Below, piece by piece: positions 62,266 to 64,000 of a stretch of 64,000 nucleotides of DNA. The DNA is from a virus. The stretch covers positions 1 to 64,000 of IMG/VR virus record IMGVR_UViG_3300031951_000087, one strand, 5' to 3'. Under the pieces are notes generated by a model. The model saw nothing but the letters and a program-made list of their open reading frames with translations, had not been told where the DNA came from and searched no databases. Each line of letters starts with the position of its first letter. Position 1 is the first letter of the stretch. The position numbers and the translations under genes are program-made.

Positions 62266-63075
62266 ATGGAAAATAAAGTAGATATTTCAGTTATATTACC
62301 AATCGCATCATCATTTGGAAAAGATTTTGACATTCTTTTTGAAAAAGCGATTGACTCAATAAAAAAACAACAAGTTTCAATTAATGAACTTATTATTGTT
62401 CATTCGGATGAAGAATCATTATGTACTAAATTAAATTCATTTGATTTTGGTGATTTAAATGTTGTTAAAGTATTAAACACATCAGAACATACTGATTACG
62501 CATCACAAGTTAATCTTGGTGTCAAAAACGCATCATCAACATGGGTTAGTTTCTTTGAACACGATGATGAATATTCGTTTATATGGTTTAAAAATGTGAA
62601 TGATTATATTAAATACCACCCTGAGTGTGATGGATTTTTACCAATCGTTGTTGATGTTGATGAAACAGATGTATTCGCGGGATACACAAATGAAGCAACA
62701 TTTGCGGCTTCATTCAACACTGAAATTGGTATTCTAACTAATGAATTGTTAAATCAATATCAAAATTTCCAAACAAGTGGAATGGTTGTTAAAAAATCAA
62801 TTTTGGATAATTTTGGTGGTTTTAAAAAATCAATGAAACTAACATTTGTTTATGAATTTTTATTAAGATTGACATATAACTCAGCAAGAATAATGACTAT
62901 TCCAAGATTGGGATACAAACATGCTAACATGAGAGAATCATCAATTTTTTGGGGATATAAAAACGGAAAAAATGTTTTGACCGACAACGAGGTTAAGTTT
63001 TGGATTGATACAGCAAAAAAAGAATATTTTTTTACAAATGACCGTGACATAAAATACGAAGAAACCACTAATTAA
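62266..63075 (+). CDS. Glycosyltransferase family 2-like
   Basis: 269 residues. ISVILPIASSFGKDFDILFE at 6-25 is the GT2 start; SSTWVSFFEHDDEYSFIWFK near 87-105 has the DxD-like acidic pair; FQTSGMVVKKSILDNFGGFK near 165 and YEFLLRLTYNSARIMTIPRL follow the usual GT2 C-terminal half. It starts 2 bp after the GT-B gene and its stop overlaps the sigma factor ATG by one base. Confidence 0.75.
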   Translation: MENKVDISVILPIASSFGKDFDILFEKAIDSIKKQQVSINELIIVHSDEESLCTKLNSFDFGDLNVVKVLNTSEHTDYASQVNLGVKNASSTWVSFFEHDDEYSFIWFKNVNDYIKYHPECDGFLPIVVDVDETDVFAGYTNEATFAASFNTEIGILTNELLNQYQNFQTSGMVVKKSILDNFGGFKKSMKLTFVYEFLLRLTYNSARIMTIPRLGYKHANMRESSIFWGYKNGKNVLTDNEVKFWIDTAKKEYFFTNDRDIKYEETTN

Positions 63076-63830
63076 TGATAGTTTCCGAAACAATTCCAAG
63101 CGGGAACACTGAATCCGCAGACTCAAAACGCAGTAAAAAAATTAAGTCAAATAATTATTTTGACGTAAGAGAAGAGACTGCGGTTGTTATGTTTTTGGAA
63201 GCTGAAACTATGAAAGAAAGAAACGAAATTTATAATGAGTTTCTTAAAAAACCAATAGAAAAAATGGTTTCTTCTATAATTAGAAGATACAAATTATATA
63301 GAAAGGACATGTCATTTGATGAAATATTAAATGACACCCATTCTTTTTTAATTACAAAATCAGACAAGTTCAAACCAGATAAGAACAAAAAAGCATATTC
63401 TTATTTTGGTACGATTTGTAAAAATTATTTGATGGGTCAAATTATAAAAGACCAAAAGGATACCAATAGAAAAGTATCTTATGAAGATATTTCATCTAGT
63501 TTAGAAGAAAGACCTGATTTGGTGTATTACATTGAAGATGACATAATTGAAACTGATAAAATAATAATAGATTATATCGCTCAACTAAAAACGTTCATTG
63601 ACGTATCATCATTAAACGAAAATGAGGTTAAATTAGGTTATGCTTTGTTAGAATTATTTGAAAATTATGATTCAATTTTTGTTGGTAATGATAACAAAAA
63701 ATTTAACAAAAATTTGGTTTTAATGTCAATTCGTGAAATGACAAACCTTTCAACAAAAGAAATTAGATTAAGTATGAAAAAATACAAAAAACTATATTTT
63801 GATTTTGTTAAAAGTATTGATAACAGATAA
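63075..63830 (+). CDS. 55: Late-transcription sigma factor, gp55-like
   Basis: 251 residues, larger than T4 gp55 (185). The sigma region-2-like segment is KAYSYFGTICKNYLMGQII at 106-124, the -10 binding/core-binding helix that defines gp55-type factors; upstream SSIIRRYKLYRKDMSFDEIL is the helical entrance; the C-terminal half (about 135-251) is helical and may hold a partial region 4 (MTNLSTKEIRLSMKKYKKLY). It directs host RNA polymerase to phage late promoters. The TATTTAT boxes in this window are the obvious candidates for its targets. Confidence 0.72.
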   Translation: MIVSETIPSGNTESADSKRSKKIKSNNYFDVREETAVVMFLEAETMKERNEIYNEFLKKPIEKMVSSIIRRYKLYRKDMSFDEILNDTHSFLITKSDKFKPDKNKKAYSYFGTICKNYLMGQIIKDQKDTNRKVSYEDISSSLEERPDLVYYIEDDIIETDKIIIDYIAQLKTFIDVSSLNENEVKLGYALLELFENYDSIFVGNDNKKFNKNLVLMSIREMTNLSTKEIRLSMKKYKKLYFDFVKSIDNR

Positions 63831-63844
63831 AATCCGTTGTTAAA

Positions 63845-63851
63845 TATTTAT
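63845..63851 (+). promoter_or_regulatory. TATTTAT box, putative late promoter
   Basis: AATATTTATAAGTATG on the plus strand, with 4 nt between box and ATG 63856. Confidence 0.5.
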
Positions 63852-63855
63852 AAGT

Positions 63856-64000
63856 ATGTCTAGACCGAAGAAAAAAGAAATATCATTAAATAAAGAATCT
63901 GTATTATCATTAATGCAGGAAATATATAATGAGCTTGTTGAACAAAGAGCAACCGCATTAAGAATTCAAAACAAAATGTTGGCTTTAATGAAGGATTCTT
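63856..64000 (+). CDS. Truncated ORF, start of an unknown late-type gene
   Basis: 48 codons visible, open at the window end. A basic N-terminus (SRPKKKEISLNKE) leads into an amphipathic helix (VLSLMQEIYNELVEQR). It is preceded by a TATTTAT box 4 nt before the ATG. Function cannot be judged. Confidence 0.5.
   Translation, partial: MSRPKKKEISLNKESVLSLMQEIYNELVEQRATALRIQNKMLALMKDS

Noticed and set aside
1-64000. tRNA, rRNA, integrase, transposase or attachment site
   Set aside because: I saw no cloverleaf candidates in the few gaps, and no protein resembled an integrase or transposase.

Overview
The window is part of the genome of a large, AT-rich tailed phage with a contractile T4-type tail. 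It has a sheath, tail tube, tape measure, gp26-like chaperone, gp6, gp25 and gp53-like baseplate parts and a gp13 neck protein. It also carries T4-type replication genes (family B polymerase, DnaB/gp41 helicase, UvsX, gp32, RNase H) and a gp55-like late sigma factor. Most starts lack a Shine-Dalgarno sequence and have an A/T-rich leader, and one small protein matches a family (DUF5522) that I know mainly from Bacteroidota. A Bacteroidota (Flavobacterium-like) host is therefore my inference. Portal, terminase and major capsid genes are not in the window, so this is an internal piece of a bigger genome.

Layout. Bases 1-33690 read almost entirely on the minus strand. In transcription order they hold a gp14-like and a gp15-like neck/tail-end protein, the sheath, a 48-residue protein, a HAD-like protein, the tube, a gp26-like chaperone with an out-of-frame extension, the tape measure, a 1551-residue tail protein, gp53, a 2101-residue baseplate/tail protein, two small proteins, a replication block (gp32, uvsX, RNase H, a hypothetical, helicase, nrdJ, a DUF5522 protein), then gp25, gp6 and a very large protein in the gp7 position that runs off the left edge. 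One tiny plus-strand ORF (31952-32122) sits inside this block. Bases 33744-38584 (plus) hold an SNF2 helicase, a manganese-type superoxide dismutase fused to a nuclease-like domain, gp13 and a small protein. Bases 38561-46587 (minus) hold the DNA polymerase and three tail-fibre or adhesin-type proteins. Bases 46638-64000 (plus) hold five small late-type proteins, then a long run of glycan genes, with a DEDD exonuclease, dUTPase, two HAD proteins and PhoH in between, and end with the late sigma factor and one truncated ORF.

How it works together. A TATTTAT box lies a short distance upstream of at least sixteen gene starts, mostly virion genes and on both strands. With the gp55-like sigma factor in the same window it is the best candidate for the late promoter. 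The glycan block (about eight glycosyltransferase-like proteins, two methyltransferase-like proteins, a NodB-like deacetylase, a truncated UDP-sugar dehydrogenase and a WbqC-like protein) could decorate the virion or remodel the host surface.

The most unusual items are the superoxide dismutase-nuclease fusion, the probable +1 frameshift at the end of the gp26-like gene just before the tape measure, the conserved TATTTAT box, the hairpins flanking the single-strand binding protein gene, and the glycan block.
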